Positions 9,244-19,733 of a stretch of DNA of 64,000 bases are shown here, piece after piece. The notes under the pieces are model-generated. The model had not been told where the DNA came from. It saw nothing but the letters and a program-made list of their open reading frames with translations, and ran no database searches. The translations under genes were made by a program, and so were the position numbers. The DNA is from JAEULH01 sp963789785 (GTDB taxonomy: Bacteria; Pseudomonadota; Alphaproteobacteria; Rhodospirillales; Defluviicoccaceae), in contig CAWBNC010000017.1 in assembly GCA_963789785.1 (NCBI GenBank), forward strand, positions 1-64,000, in the 5' to 3' direction. The stretch's first letter is position 1. Each line of letters starts with the position of its first letter.

Positions 9244-11145
9244 ATGACCATCCATCCGGCGCTCGAACGCGTGACCGCACGGATCCGCGAACGCAGTGCC
9301 GAAAGCCGCGCGGCCTATCTGGCGCGGGTTGACGCGGCGCCCCCGAAAGGCGTCGCCCGCAGCTGCGTTTCCTGCACCAATCTGGCGCATGGCTTCGCCG
9401 CCTTCGGCGAACGCGACAAGGCGGCGTTGCGCGGCGGCGAGGCGGCCAACATCGCCATCGTTTCGGCCTACAACGACATGCTCTCGGCGCATCAGCCCTA
9501 CGAGCGTTTCCCCAAGATCATCAAGCAGGCGGCGCGCGAGGCCGGGGGAGTCGCGCAGTTCGCCGGCGGCGTTCCGGCGATGTGCGACGGGGTGACCCAG
9601 GGCCAGACCGGCATGGAGCTTTCGCTGTTCAGCCGCGACGTGATCGCGATGGCGACGGCCGTGGCACTTTCCCACAACCTGTTCGACGCCGCCCTGTGCC
9701 TCGGCATCTGCGACAAGATCGTCCCCGGCCTGCTCATGGGGGCGCTGAGCTTCGGCCACCTGCCGGTGATCTTCGTGCCCGGCGGGCCGATGCCGTCGGG
9801 GCTGTCGAACAGCGAGAAGGTTCGGATCCGCGAGCTCTACGCCCAGAACAAGATTGGTCGTGGCGAGCTTCTCGATGCCGAGGCCGCATCCTATCACAGC
9901 CCCGGAACCTGCACCTTCTACGGCACGGCCAACAGCAACCAGATGATGATGGAGGTCATGGGACTGCATCTGCCGGGCGCGGCTTTCGTCAATCCGAACA
10001 CGCCTTTGCGCGATGCCCTGACCGCCGCCGCGGCGAAGCGCGTGCTGGAGATAACCTCGCTTGGCGTGGACTACAGGCCGATCGGCCGTGTCGTCGACGA
10101 GCGCGCCATTGCCAACGCCATCGTCGGGCTGCTGGCGACCGGCGGGTCGACCAACCACACCCTGCATCTGGTCGCCATTGCCCGGGTGGCCGGCATCCGC
10201 ATCACCTGGGATGATTTCGCCGAACTCTCCGCCGAGACGCCGACGCTGGCGAAGATCTATCCCAGCGGCAAAGCCGACGTGAACCAGTTCCACGCCGCCG
10301 GCGGCATGGGCTTTGTCATCCGCGAGCTGATCGCCGCCGGCCTGCTGCACGCCGACAAGCTCACGGTTGCCGGGGACGGTCTGGACGCGTACGGGGATGA
10401 GCCGTATCTCGACGACGCCGGCGCGCTGCACTGGCGCCCGGCGCCGGAAGAAAGCGGCGACGACGCGATCCTGCGTCTCCACGGCCATCCGTTCAGTCCC
10501 AACGGCGGCCTCAGGCTTTTGACCGGCAAGCTCGGCCGGGCGATGATCAAGGTCTCTGCGGTCGCGCCGGAGCACCGCCGGGTCGAGGCGCCGGCGATCG
10601 TCTTCAATGACCAGGAGGAGGTCCTTGAAGCCTTCTACGCCGGGAACCTTCGCCGCGATTTTGTCGCCGTCGTCCGCTATCAGGGGCCGCGAGCGAACGG
10701 CATGCCGGAGCTGCACAAGCTGACGCCGTCGCTGGGCGTACTGCAGGACGAAGGCTTCAAGGTCGCGCTGGTGACCGACGGGCGCATGTCCGGGGCGTCG
10801 GGCAAGGTGCCCGCGGTCATCCATGTCACCCCGGAATGCGTCGCCGGCGGACCGCTGGCCAGGGTGCGCACGGGCGACGTCATCGTCATCGACGCGGAAG
10901 AGGGCGTGCTCGACATCAGGCTCGGCGAAGGAGAATTCGCGGCCCGGTCGCCGGACCCTGTCGACATCGCCGCCAACCGCTTCGGCCTCGGTCGCGAGCT
11001 GTTCAACGGCTTCCGCCTGCATGCCTCCGGCGCCGAGGCCGGGGCGATGACGTTCATGCTGCCGGAAGAGGCGGGGCCTCGCGGAACGGAACAGAAGGCC
11101 GGGCTGGGCGACCGGTTCGCCTTTGCCGGAGGTGAGCGGCAATGA
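9244..11145 (+). CDS. edd: 6-phosphogluconate dehydratase
   Basis: The protein aligns along its length with E. coli Edd: NIAIVSAYNDMLSAHQPYE, GGVPAMCDGVTQGQ, CDKIVPGLLMGALSFG, GTCTFYGTANSNQ, LLATGGSTNHT and VTDGRMSGASGKVP. It carries the cysteines expected to hold the [4Fe-4S] cluster. It converts 6-phosphogluconate to KDPG, the first committed Entner-Doudoroff step. I chose the ATG at 9244 because AAGGAG lies nine bases before it and the protein then begins like its relatives. An in-frame ATG at 9220, overlapping the gluconokinase stop, would add eight residues. The stop overlaps the eda start by ATGA, so the two are translationally coupled. Confidence 0.95.
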   Translation: MTIHPALERVTARIRERSAESRAAYLARVDAAPPKGVARSCVSCTNLAHGFAAFGERDKAALRGGEAANIAIVSAYNDMLSAHQPYERFPKIIKQAAREAGGVAQFAGGVPAMCDGVTQGQTGMELSLFSRDVIAMATAVALSHNLFDAALCLGICDKIVPGLLMGALSFGHLPVIFVPGGPMPSGLSNSEKVRIRELYAQNKIGRGELLDAEAASYHSPGTCTFYGTANSNQMMMEVMGLHLPGAAFVNPNTPLRDALTAAAAKRVLEITSLGVDYRPIGRVVDERAIANAIVGLLATGGSTNHTLHLVAIARVAGIRITWDDFAELSAETPTLAKIYPSGKADVNQFHAAGGMGFVIRELIAAGLLHADKLTVAGDGLDAYGDEPYLDDAGALHWRPAPEESGDDAILRLHGHPFSPNGGLRLLTGKLGRAMIKVSAVAPEHRRVEAPAIVFNDQEEVLEAFYAGNLRRDFVAVVRYQGPRANGMPELHKLTPSLGVLQDEGFKVALVTDGRMSGASGKVPAVIHVTPECVAGGPLARVRTGDVIVIDAEEGVLDIRLGEGEFAARSPDPVDIAANRFGLGRELFNGFRLHASGAEAGAMTFMLPEEAGPRGTEQKAGLGDRFAFAGGERQ

Positions 11146-11783
11146 CCGGCGCAATCAGGATCGGCGACGTGCTCCGCGCCGGACCGGTCATCCCGGTCCT
11201 CGTCATCGAGGACGAGAACGACGCGGTGCCGCTGGCGCGCGCCCTCGTCGCCGGCGGCGTCCGGGTTCTCGAAGTCACGCTGCGGACACCGGCGGCGATT
11301 GGTGCCGTCCGCGCCATCGCCCGCGATGTTCCCGACGCCATCGTCGGCGTCGGCACCATCTCGCGCGGGGCCGAGTTCGCCGAAGCCGCCGAGGCCGGCG
11401 CCCGCTTCGCCGTCAGCCCCGGCGTCACCGAGGCGCTCATCCGCGCCGCGGCGGAGAGCGGATTGGCCTATCTTCCAGGTGTCATGACGCCGTCGGAGGT
11501 GATTCTTGCCCGCGCTGCCGGACTGAGCGCGCTCAAGCTCTTTCCGGCGAAGCAGGCCGGCGGCATTCCGATGCTGCGGGCGATCGCCGGCCCGTTCCCC
11601 GACGTCACCTTCTGCCCAACGGGCGGCGTCACCGCCGAGAGCGCCCCGGACTACCTGGCGCTCGCCAACGTCGCCTGCGTCGGCGGCTCATGGTTGGCGC
11701 CAAAAGCCGCGGTCGCCGCCGGCGACTGGTCGGCTATCACCGCCCTCGCCGGTCAGGCCGCGGCGCTTCGCCCGGCCGGGTGA
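11142..11783 (+). CDS. eda: KDPG aldolase (2-keto-3-deoxy-6-phosphogluconate aldolase)
   Basis: This 213-residue TIM-barrel enzyme splits KDPG into pyruvate and glyceraldehyde 3-phosphate. Visible family motifs are VIPVLVIED at the first strand, VEVTLRTP with the active-site Glu, VGVGT, LPGVMTPSE, the Schiff-base lysine in ALKLFPA, and FCPTGGV in the phosphate site. The ATG overlaps the edd stop (ATGA). It closes the gluconate operon; the next gene is on the other strand 39 bases on, with no strong terminator visible. Confidence 0.95.
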   Translation: MTGAIRIGDVLRAGPVIPVLVIEDENDAVPLARALVAGGVRVLEVTLRTPAAIGAVRAIARDVPDAIVGVGTISRGAEFAEAAEAGARFAVSPGVTEALIRAAAESGLAYLPGVMTPSEVILARAAGLSALKLFPAKQAGGIPMLRAIAGPFPDVTFCPTGGVTAESAPDYLALANVACVGGSWLAPKAAVAAGDWSAITALAGQAAALRPAG

Positions 11784-11822
11784 GCCAACCGCGCTCCGCC
11801 GGCCCGGTCGTCAGCAACGTCG

Positions 11823-12098
11823 TCAGCCGCCGGCGGTGGTCGGGTCGATCATCCGGCGGATCTCGGTGATGCGGTTGGCGGGAAAGCCGCTGGCCTCGGC
11901 GTGGCGGCGGATGATGTCTTCGTCCTCGGCAAGATAGACGCAAAAGGTCTTGTCGGCGGCGACGTAGGATTCCACCCACTGAATGTGCGGACCGAGGGCT
12001 TCCAAGGTTTCGTTCGACTTTGCGGCGGCCTGCTTCAGCGTCTCGCGCTCGGCGCTGCCGATGTCGGGTAACTCACGCTCGATGATGTACTTGCGCAC
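11823..12098 (-). CDS. DUF4242 domain protein
   Basis: The 91-residue protein starts MRKYIIERELPDIG and contains ALGPHIQWVESYVAADKTFCVYLAE, the hallmark of DUF4242, a small ferredoxin-like fold. A Streptomyces relative binds nickel, but in most bacteria the role is unknown. No signal peptide. It stands alone, divergent from the FIST gene across about 260 bases. Confidence 0.75.
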   Translation of the reverse strand: MRKYIIERELPDIGSAERETLKQAAAKSNETLEALGPHIQWVESYVAADKTFCVYLAEDEDIIRRHAEASGFPANRITEIRRMIDPTTAGG

Positions 12099-12357
12099 GA
12101 CTCCTCCCTTGGCCGGTCGGCCACCTGAATGCCGGCTTTCCCGCCGGCTTGCGAGCGACAGTAAGCCTGTGTCTCCGCGGCCGCACCCGCGACTTTGGTC
12201 GGACCTCCGGAGCGATTAGGCCAAAAGTCGATCTTCTGGCCGACACCAAACTGTCGTAGAAGAGATGAAACGATAGATAAAGCGCACGGCGTTGTTCCGC
12301 CTCAGGCGATGGGTCGATGGCAGGACGACAGGGAACCGGGGTGCACGGCAGGGAAGG

Positions 12358-13515
12358 ATGTCCGAGCGCACAGAGCGAGGGATTCGCATCGGCTACTCGT
12401 GCGAGCGCGACCCGGAACGCGCCGCGGCGGCGCTTTATCGCGCGCTGGTTCAGCCGGACGCGCATGTTGCCGTCTTCTTTTGCTCCGCTGAGTACGACCT
12501 CGCCGCGCTGGGTGCGGCGCTCGCCGGCCTGTTCGGCGAGATCAGGGTGATCGGCTGCACGACCGCGGGCGAGATCGCGCCTGTCGGCTATCTCGACGGA
12601 TCCATCGTCGGGTTCTCGCTGGCCGGGCCGGACTTCGCCGTCGTCACCGCGCCCATGCGCGACCTGCCGTCATTCTCTATCGGCGAAGGCAAGGCTATCG
12701 CCGGCGACTTGCGCAAGCAGCTCGATCGCGCGACCGACGCCGGGCCTGCCGACAACAGCTTCGCCTTTCTGCTTATCGACGGGCTCGACAAGTGCGAGGA
12801 CATCGTCGTCAGCGCCATCTACTCCGCGCTCGGCAAGATCCCGCTCTTCGGCGGCTCGTCCGGCGGCGCAATGTCATTCGGGTCGAGTTCGGTCTACTAC
12901 GACGGCGCCTTCCATCGCGACAGCGCCGTCCTGCTCATGGTCCGCACCCGGCGCGCCTTCCGGCTGTTCACGATGGATCATTTCGTTCCCTCGGAAACGC
13001 GAATGGTCATCACCGAGGCGGACCCGCTGACGCGTGTCGTCACCGAGATCAACGCCGAACCGGCCGGGCGCGAATACGCGCGGCTGGTGGGGCTCGATGT
13101 CGACCGGCTCACGCCGATGATTTTCGCGGCCCACCCGGTGATGGTGAAGGTCGGTGGCCGCTACTACGTGCGCTCGATTCAGAAAGTCAATCACGATGGC
13201 AGCCTGACTTTCTTCTCGGCCATCGACAAGGGTCTGGTTCTGACGGTGGCGAACGGTACGGACATCATCCGCAACCTCGCCGACCGGCTTGCGGCCATCC
13301 GCGCCGAGATCGGCCGGCCGCAGCTGCTGATCGGCTGCGAATGTATCCTGCGGAACCTTGAGCTGGAGCAGAAGCAGCTCAAGGGCGAGGCGGGGAGGCT
13401 GCTCGCGGCCCAGAATACCGTAGGGTTCAACACCTTCGGCGAACAGTTCCAGGCGATGCACGTCAACCAGACGTTCACCGGCGCGGCCATCGGTCGCGGG
13501 AGGGCAGGCGAATGA
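12358..13515 (+). CDS. FIST domain sensory protein
   Basis: The 385-residue soluble protein has an N-terminal FIST_N domain (VAVFFCSAEYD, VIGCTTAGEI, GGSSGGAM) and a C-terminal FIST_C domain (EYARLVG, VKVGGRYYVRSIQ, NTVGFNTFGEQF). FIST domains are thought to bind small ligands, perhaps amino acids, and to pass the signal to a partner kinase. Shortly before the C-terminus, GCECILRNLE and FNTFGEQF are the usual FIST_C ending. The ATG at 12358 follows GGGAAGG. Its stop overlaps the start of the hybrid kinase (ATGA), which strongly suggests a working pair. Confidence 0.88.
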   Translation: MSERTERGIRIGYSCERDPERAAAALYRALVQPDAHVAVFFCSAEYDLAALGAALAGLFGEIRVIGCTTAGEIAPVGYLDGSIVGFSLAGPDFAVVTAPMRDLPSFSIGEGKAIAGDLRKQLDRATDAGPADNSFAFLLIDGLDKCEDIVVSAIYSALGKIPLFGGSSGGAMSFGSSSVYYDGAFHRDSAVLLMVRTRRAFRLFTMDHFVPSETRMVITEADPLTRVVTEINAEPAGREYARLVGLDVDRLTPMIFAAHPVMVKVGGRYYVRSIQKVNHDGSLTFFSAIDKGLVLTVANGTDIIRNLADRLAAIRAEIGRPQLLIGCECILRNLELEQKQLKGEAGRLLAAQNTVGFNTFGEQFQAMHVNQTFTGAAIGRGRAGE

Positions 13516-15785
13516 GCGGAGCCATGGCGACCGACCTTGCCGCCGGCGCGGCCGACGCGGACGCACAAAGCCGGAAGCTCAACAAGATCATCAAGGTTCT
13601 GATGGATCAGGTCGAGCGGGGCATCGATTTCCAGGGCAACGCCTATTCTCTGTTCCAGACCGCGATCGTGCTCGAAGACCGGGTGCGCGAGCGGACCCGC
13701 AATCTCGAAATCGCGCTGCGCGAGCTCGGCGAGACCAACACCGAACTGAGCCGGGCGAAAGAGCAGACCGAGGCGGTCCGGACCCGGCTGATGGAAGCGA
13801 TCGAGAGCATTTCCGAGGGCTTCCTTCATTGCGACGGCAACGACGAGTTTGTTCTCTGCAACCAGAAGTTCCTCGAATTCTGGCCCGGTATTACCGCCGT
13901 AACGCAACCCGGCACTCCGTTCGCCGCCATTTCCCGATGGACGGTGGAGACGGGTCTGGTCGCGGACCTCGATCTGGAACCGGAAGCCTGGCTGCGCCGG
14001 CGGCTGCGCTGGCACCGTCACCCCAGCGAGCCGATCATCGTCCACTTGCGCAGCGGCCGGTGGCTGCAGATCCGCGAACGGTTTACCCGCGACGGCGGCA
14101 TTGTCGGTATCTACACCGACATCAGTGAGGTCAAGGTTTCCGAGGAGCGCCGGCGCGAACGCGAGCTCGCGGAGAAGTCGGTGCTGCTCCAGTCGACGCT
14201 GGACAACCTGATGCAGGGCGTCTCCGTGTTCGATCGCGAGTTCCGTCTGGTCGCGTGGAACGACCAGTTCGTCGACCTGCTCGAGCTGCCGGACTGGCTG
14301 GTCGAGCAGGGCGCGCCGCTGATCGACTACCTGCAGTTCCGCGCCGAGAGGGGCGACTATGGCCGCAATGGCCTTGCAGCAGCGGCGGCGCGACTGGAGG
14401 CGGCGCAGCAGCGGCGACCGCTGCAGAACGACCAGGTGCTGCCCAGCGGCCGCGTGCTCGAGGTTCGGCGCGACCCGATGCCGGACGGCGGTTTCGTCAC
14501 GACCTACACCGACATCACCGAGCGCAAGGAGTCGGCCGAAGCGCTGCGCGAGGCCAAGGAAGGGCTCGAGCGGCGCGTCGTCGAGCGCACGGCTGAGCTG
14601 ACCGAGCTCAACGTTAAGCTGCGTCAGGAGATTTTCGAGCGGGCGAAGATCGAGGAGGCTCTGCGGGTGGCCAAGGCGGAAGCCGAAGTCGCCAATCTCA
14701 GCAAAACCAAGTTCCTCGCCGCGGCCAGTCATGATCTTCTTCAGCCACTGAACGCGGCCCGGCTGTTTGTCGCGGCCCTGCTGGAACGACCTCTCGGTGA
14801 GCGGGAGAGCGAGTTCGCCGGTCGTATCGACGGCGCGCTGAGAAGCGTTGAGGCGCTGCTGGCGACCTTGCTCGACATTTCGAAATTCGATGCGGGCGCC
14901 GTCAGCGTCGACCGGGTCGCCTTCGACATCGCCGACATTCTCTCAAGCCTGAAGCAGGAATACGCACCCATCGCCCGTGAAGCCGGGCTCGAGTTCCGCG
15001 TTGTTGCCTGCGCTACCGTCATTCTCAGCGATGCGGCCCTGCTGGCGCGGATCTTGCGCAACTTCGTCAGCAACGCCATCCGCTATACCCCGTCCGGGCG
15101 GGTGCTGCTGGGTTGTCGTCGGCGGGGGCGGATGCTGCGGATCGAGATCTGGGACACCGGTCTTGGCATTCCCGAAGCCTGCGTCGGCGAGATCTTTCAG
15201 GAATTCCGACAGCTCGGCAACCGCCATGGGCGCGAGAAGGGCGTCGGCCTCGGCCTTGCCATCGTGCAGCGCATCGCCAAGGCTCTCGGCCATCCGATCA
15301 CCGTGCGCTCGTCTGTCAACCGCGGCTCGGTTTTCGCGGTGGAGGTTCCGCTCGGACAAGGCGCGGCAACGCCGAAGCGGCGAAATCCTCTGGCGGCGGC
15401 AGTGACGGGCAACCTCGCCGGTACCCTTGTCGCCGTCATCGAGAACGACGCGGTCGTCAGCGAGGGCATGCGCGTTCTGCTCGAAGGCTGGGGCTGCGAC
15501 GTCATTACCGCACTCGATGGCGAGGAGGCGCTCGCCCGCTCCGGCGAGAGTCGCTGCGTTCCGGACCTGCTGGTTGCCGATTATCACCTGGACAACGGGC
15601 GCACCGGCATCGAGGCGATCGACGGCATCCGCGCCGCAGCCGTCGCCGAGATACCCGGCATCGTGATCACCGCCGACCACAGCTCGGAGGTTCTTCGCCA
15701 GGTCCGCGGCCGGGGCTTCTACCTGCTCAACAAGCCGATCCGCCCGGCCAAGCTACGGGCGCTGATGTCGCACATACTTTCCTGA
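13512..15785 (+). CDS. PAS hybrid histidine kinase with C-terminal receiver
   Basis: The 757-residue cytoplasmic protein has an N-terminal coiled coil (about 20-95) and two PAS-type domains (about 95-210 and 225-345). A second coiled coil follows, then a HisKA domain with H407 (ASHDLLQPLNAAR), an HATPase domain (NAIRY, DTGLGIP, GVGLGLAIV) and a receiver with D690 (LVADYHLDNG). No membrane segment is seen, so input is probably the upstream FIST protein plus PAS ligands. The H-box SHDLLQPL is typical of the NahK/FIST-linked kinases. There is no output domain or separate regulator next door, so the phosphate must leave through an Hpt protein or stay in an internal receiver loop. An ATGA overlap joins it to the FIST gene. 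Confidence 0.88.
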   Translation: MSGAMATDLAAGAADADAQSRKLNKIIKVLMDQVERGIDFQGNAYSLFQTAIVLEDRVRERTRNLEIALRELGETNTELSRAKEQTEAVRTRLMEAIESISEGFLHCDGNDEFVLCNQKFLEFWPGITAVTQPGTPFAAISRWTVETGLVADLDLEPEAWLRRRLRWHRHPSEPIIVHLRSGRWLQIRERFTRDGGIVGIYTDISEVKVSEERRRERELAEKSVLLQSTLDNLMQGVSVFDREFRLVAWNDQFVDLLELPDWLVEQGAPLIDYLQFRAERGDYGRNGLAAAAARLEAAQQRRPLQNDQVLPSGRVLEVRRDPMPDGGFVTTYTDITERKESAEALREAKEGLERRVVERTAELTELNVKLRQEIFERAKIEEALRVAKAEAEVANLSKTKFLAAASHDLLQPLNAARLFVAALLERPLGERESEFAGRIDGALRSVEALLATLLDISKFDAGAVSVDRVAFDIADILSSLKQEYAPIAREAGLEFRVVACATVILSDAALLARILRNFVSNAIRYTPSGRVLLGCRRRGRMLRIEIWDTGLGIPEACVGEIFQEFRQLGNRHGREKGVGLGLAIVQRIAKALGHPITVRSSVNRGSVFAVEVPLGQGAATPKRRNPLAAAVTGNLAGTLVAVIENDAVVSEGMRVLLEGWGCDVITALDGEEALARSGESRCVPDLLVADYHLDNGRTGIEAIDGIRAAAVAEIPGIVITADHSSEVLRQVRGRGFYLLNKPIRPAKLRALMSHILS

Positions 15786-15802
15786 GCCGGAACACTTCCG
15801 CC

Positions 15803-16120
15803 CTAAAGGACCAACTCGATCCACTCGAGCAGCTTGCCCTTCGGCATCGCCCCGATGCGCGTTGCCGCCACCTGACCGTCCTTGAACAGCATCAGCGTCG
15901 GAATACCGCGGACGCCGTACTTCGAGGGCGTCATCGGATTCTCGTCGATGTTGAGCTTGGCGACCGTCATCTTCTCGCCGAGCTCTTCGGAGATCGCTTC
16001 AAGCGATGGCGCGATCTGCTTGCAGGGACCGCACCATTCTGCCCAGAAATCCACCAGGACGGGCTTCTCCGCCTTCAGGACATCGCCCGTGAAGGAGTCA
16101 TCGGTCACCTGCTTCGGCAT
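15803..16120 (-). CDS. trxA: Thioredoxin
   Basis: The 105-residue protein has the classic fold with W-C30-G-P-C33 and the cis-Pro loop GIPTLMLF. It reduces cytoplasmic disulfides with electrons from thioredoxin reductase. It lies 89 bases downstream of addA on the same strand, the usual place of trxA in alphaproteobacteria. It converges with the hybrid kinase across 17 bases. Confidence 0.95.
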   Translation of the reverse strand: MPKQVTDDSFTGDVLKAEKPVLVDFWAEWCGPCKQIAPSLEAISEELGEKMTVAKLNIDENPMTPSKYGVRGIPTLMLFKDGQVAATRIGAMPKGKLLEWIELVL

Positions 16121-16209
16121 GCTCTCGATCCTGTCAACGTGTGTGGACGGAGGCTGGAGGCGTCACGCTCCCGTAAGAGCGGAGAATGTATGAAGCGGCG
16201 TCGGCCCGG

Positions 16210-19200
16210 TCAAGGCGCGTACCGGTCGAGCAACCCGTCGGGCAGGACCATGAGCTTCGGCCCCTCTGTCCAGAGAAGCGTGCAACGCACGGTGTGGCGC
16301 GGATAAATCAGCCGAAGCGCCGCTCGGTACGCCGCCATCTGCGCGAGGTACGCTGCGGCGACCTGGTCGGGGCGCGTGGGCACCGGCCGGTCGGTCTTGT
16401 AGTCGACAACCGTTACCGAGTTCGTCCGTAACGACCAGCCGATCGACCTGGGCGGCGATCGGGCGCACGCCGATCATGCCGCTGATGGGAACTTCGGCCA
16501 GCGTGCCGGGGGCGAACAGTGCGGCGTGTCCGGGATGATCGAGCACCGCCATCACCTCATCCCGCAGCGCCGCCTGCGCCGGTGGCTCCAGTCCGTGGCC
16601 CGGCTGGGCGAGCCAGGCGGCCGCGGCGGCGCGCTGGCGCGCCGGGGCCAGGTCGGGCAGTCGTTGCAGCAGATTGTGGATCAGCCGGCCGCACTTCAGC
16701 CCGTCGCTTTCCTGCGCAATCGAAGACGGAGCGAGCGAACCTTCGGCGCGCGACGGCACCAGCGGCGGTGCCAAAGCCGCGGCGGCGGCGGCGGGCATAC
16801 TCGCCCAGTCTGGTAGCGGAACAGTCGGAGTCACCGCTCCTTCCTTAACCTCCTTAACCGCTGTATCCTGCGGACGGTAGAGGCGGAGGATCTTCGGCTC
16901 ACCATCGAAATCGGGGTCCTGGTCCAAACCGGCATCGCGAACGGTCTCAGCGCGAATGTCGGCTGCCGCATGCTCCAGCCCGCGGCGGATGGCATGGTAC
17001 CAGCAGCCGTCCGGCTCTGCCTTCTTGCCGCGCCAGCCGCAGACGATCAGGCGATCCTCGGCGCGGGTCATGGCGACGTAGAGCAGGCGGCGATATTCGC
17101 GCATGCGCTCGTCCTTCAGCCGGTCGAGTTCGCCCAGCGCGATGTTGTCGCACGCGGCCTTGCGCGGCGCCCACAGCGGCACGCGGACGCCGTCTTCCAG
17201 CATCGGCCAGACCAGCTGGCCATGGTTCCGCGCCGCGTTGTCGGTCGGAACGCCCATCGTGTCGGGCAGGAAGACGATCGGCGCCTGAAGGCCCTTCGCC
17301 CCGTGGACGGTCATGATCCGGACAGCCGCCGGCGCCTGCTCCAGATCGCGCTTGACGACGGTCTCGCCGCTCTCGAGCCAGTGGAGAAATCCTTCCAACG
17401 ACGGCGGATGGCGCCGTTCGTAGGCGACCGCGAGATCCAGAAATTCGGCGATCGGATCATCGGCATCCCGGCCGAGCCGGCCGAGCAGGCTGCGGCGGCC
17501 GCCGAGCGGGCCTAGCACCCGCATGTAGAACTCAAACGGCGGCATGGTGTCGGCGGCGTTGAGCAGCTCTGACAGAAGCGACGCCGCGTCGGCGTAGCGA
17601 GCCTTTTTCGTCCGCTGCTTGCGCAAGGCGCGCCACAGGCTTCCCGTCCGGGCATGGGCGAGGTCGAACAGGTCGTCGTCGTCGAAGCCGATGAGCGGGC
17701 CCTTCAGCACGCAGGCCAGCGTCAGGTCGTCCTCCGGGAGGAGGACGAAGCGGCCGAGCGCGACGAGGTCCATCACCGCGATCTGCTTGCTCAGCTCCAT
17801 CCGATCGACGCCGGCGACCGGAACGCCGAGGCCCTTCAACGCCCGCACCAGCTCCTCGACGAAGGTGGCCCGCCGGCGAACGAGAACGAGAATGTCCTCC
17901 GCCCGCACCGGCCGACCCTTCGCCTCCAGGAGCGTCTTGCCATCGAGCAGTGCGCGAATGCGCCGAGCAATGACCCAGGCCAGTCGTCGCTGCGGCAAGT
18001 CGCTTGGGATCTGCTCCACCGGCGGCCGCCAGGGCTCGGGCCTATCGTCCTCGCGCGGCTCGATTGGTGGCCAAAGTTCGACCAGCCCGCCATCGCCCGC
18101 CCGCTTCTCCGAAACGGCGTGCATGATTGCCGCGCCGTCAAGGGCGACGCCGTCACGATTCTCATCCAGCGCGAACACCGCATCGACCGCGGCGAGGACC
18201 GCTCGGGTCGAGCGGAACGAAACGGTCAGCTTGACCTCCCGCCAGCGCTGCCCGGCCGCGACGACGCATCTGGCGAAGCTGCGGCCGTTGTCGAGAAACA
18301 GGGCGGGGGCGGCGCCCTGGAAGCTGAAGATGGATTGTTTGACGTCGCCCACGGCGAAGACGGTGCGCTTCGCGGCACTGCGGCCGGCGCCCGGAAAGAA
18401 CTCGGCCGTCAACGCGCGAACGACGCGCCATTGCTCGGGGCTGGTGTCCTGGGCCTCGTCGATGAGCACGTGATCGATGCCGCCATCGAGCTTGAACAGC
18501 ACCCACGCCGCGCCGCCGTCCTGTTCGAGCAGGTTCGCGGCCCGCTCGATCAGGTCGTCGTAGTCGAGGCCGGCGCGGGCGTCCTTGTAGCGCGCGTAGG
18601 CCGCGATCAGCGCCTCGGCGAGGGTCAGGACCGCCGCGCTGGTATCGGCGCAGGTCGCAGCGCGGCGGCGCGCCAGACCGTCGAGCAGGCGATGGCCCTC
18701 GCCGCACAGCGCCTCGTTCGCGTCCGCGCCTGCCTCGCGCAGGGCTTGGTGATCAGCGTCGTGCGGAGTTCATTCTTGTCGGTCAGAAATGGGCGGCAAT
18801 AGGCGTTGAACGTCGTTGTGCGATCCGCAACGTCCGCTGCCAGCCACTCGGCAATGCGCCGCGCCACGCTCCTGATCCTTTTTCCCGCCTGTCAGCAGCG
18901 CCTGCGCGGCGGCGCGCAGGGCGACGCCGTCGAACGCGCGCTCGTCGCAGGCATCGGCAACGACCTGGCGGCCGTGTCTTCTCGCGTCGATACCCAGATG
19001 CCGGCGCAGCGCGGCGGCGGCGGCGGTGGCGGACCCGTGATGGCGGAGAGCGTTGGTCAGACGGCCGCGATGGCAGGCAAGGGCCTGCATCAGGGCGCCG
19101 AACGCATTCTCCTGCAGGTGCGCGCCGATGATTGCGAAGGCGAGCGTGAGAGGGTCCGCCGGATCCTGAACCTGCACGAGCAGGTCCTCGCAGACCGCCG

Positions 19201-19733
19201 CCAGCGCCTCGGCGGTGTCGCGCTCGTCCATCACCGAAAAATGCGGCGCCAGCCCGGCTTCTATCGGGAAGCGGCCGAGCAGCGACTGACAGAAGGCGTG
19301 GATCGTCAACACCTTCAGCCCACCCGGTGCATCGAGCACGGCCGGGAAGAGCGAGCGCGCGCGCTGTTCCTCGCTCTCGGTGGCGGTGCGGCCGAGCAGT
19401 CGGGCGAGGGCGGCATCGAGCTCGATCTGCGGCGCCTTGGTCCACAGGCCCAGCTCGGTATTGATCCGGCTCGCCATCTCCGCCGCCGCCGCCTTGGTGA
19501 AGGTCAGGCAGAGAATGCGCTGCGGCGATGTTCCGTTCAGCATCAGGCGGAGCGCCCGGTCGGTCAGCACCTTGGTCTTGCCGGTGCCGGCCGACGCCCC
19601 CACCCACACCGACGCCTCCGGGTCGGTCGCCCGGCGTTGCGCCGCGTCGGCGATTTCGCCGCCGGCAATGGGTCTCTCCTCCGGCTCGAGTGCGCCGGCC
19701 GCCTCGTCGCGGAACAGGGACAGCTCGGGTCAT
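16210..19733 (-). CDS. addA: Double-strand break repair helicase-nuclease AddA (four frame breaks)
   Basis: This is the UvrD-type subunit of AddAB, which processes double-strand breaks for RecA loading. N-terminal Walker A is GASAGTGKTKVL, followed by LCLTFTKAAAAEM, DYDDLI, LIDEAQDTS and LYVAMTRAEDRL, with a C-terminal RecB-type nuclease motif (VVDYKTDRP). The sequence is split. Fixes are one base out near 16421 (GAGTTCG), one base in near 18745, one out near 18861 and one out of GGG at 19727-19729. The last gives the start MTELSLFRDEAAG overlapping the addB stop by ATGA. The corrected gene is exactly 1174 codons with a normal C-terminus (LLDRYAP). A bare reading would instead stop at 16163 and lose the nuclease motif. 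Confidence 0.88.

Noticed and set aside
9148..11154. 668-residue open frame opposite edd
   Set aside because: It mirrors the codon pattern of edd, which aligns to its family along the full length. Long antisense frames are common in high-GC genes.
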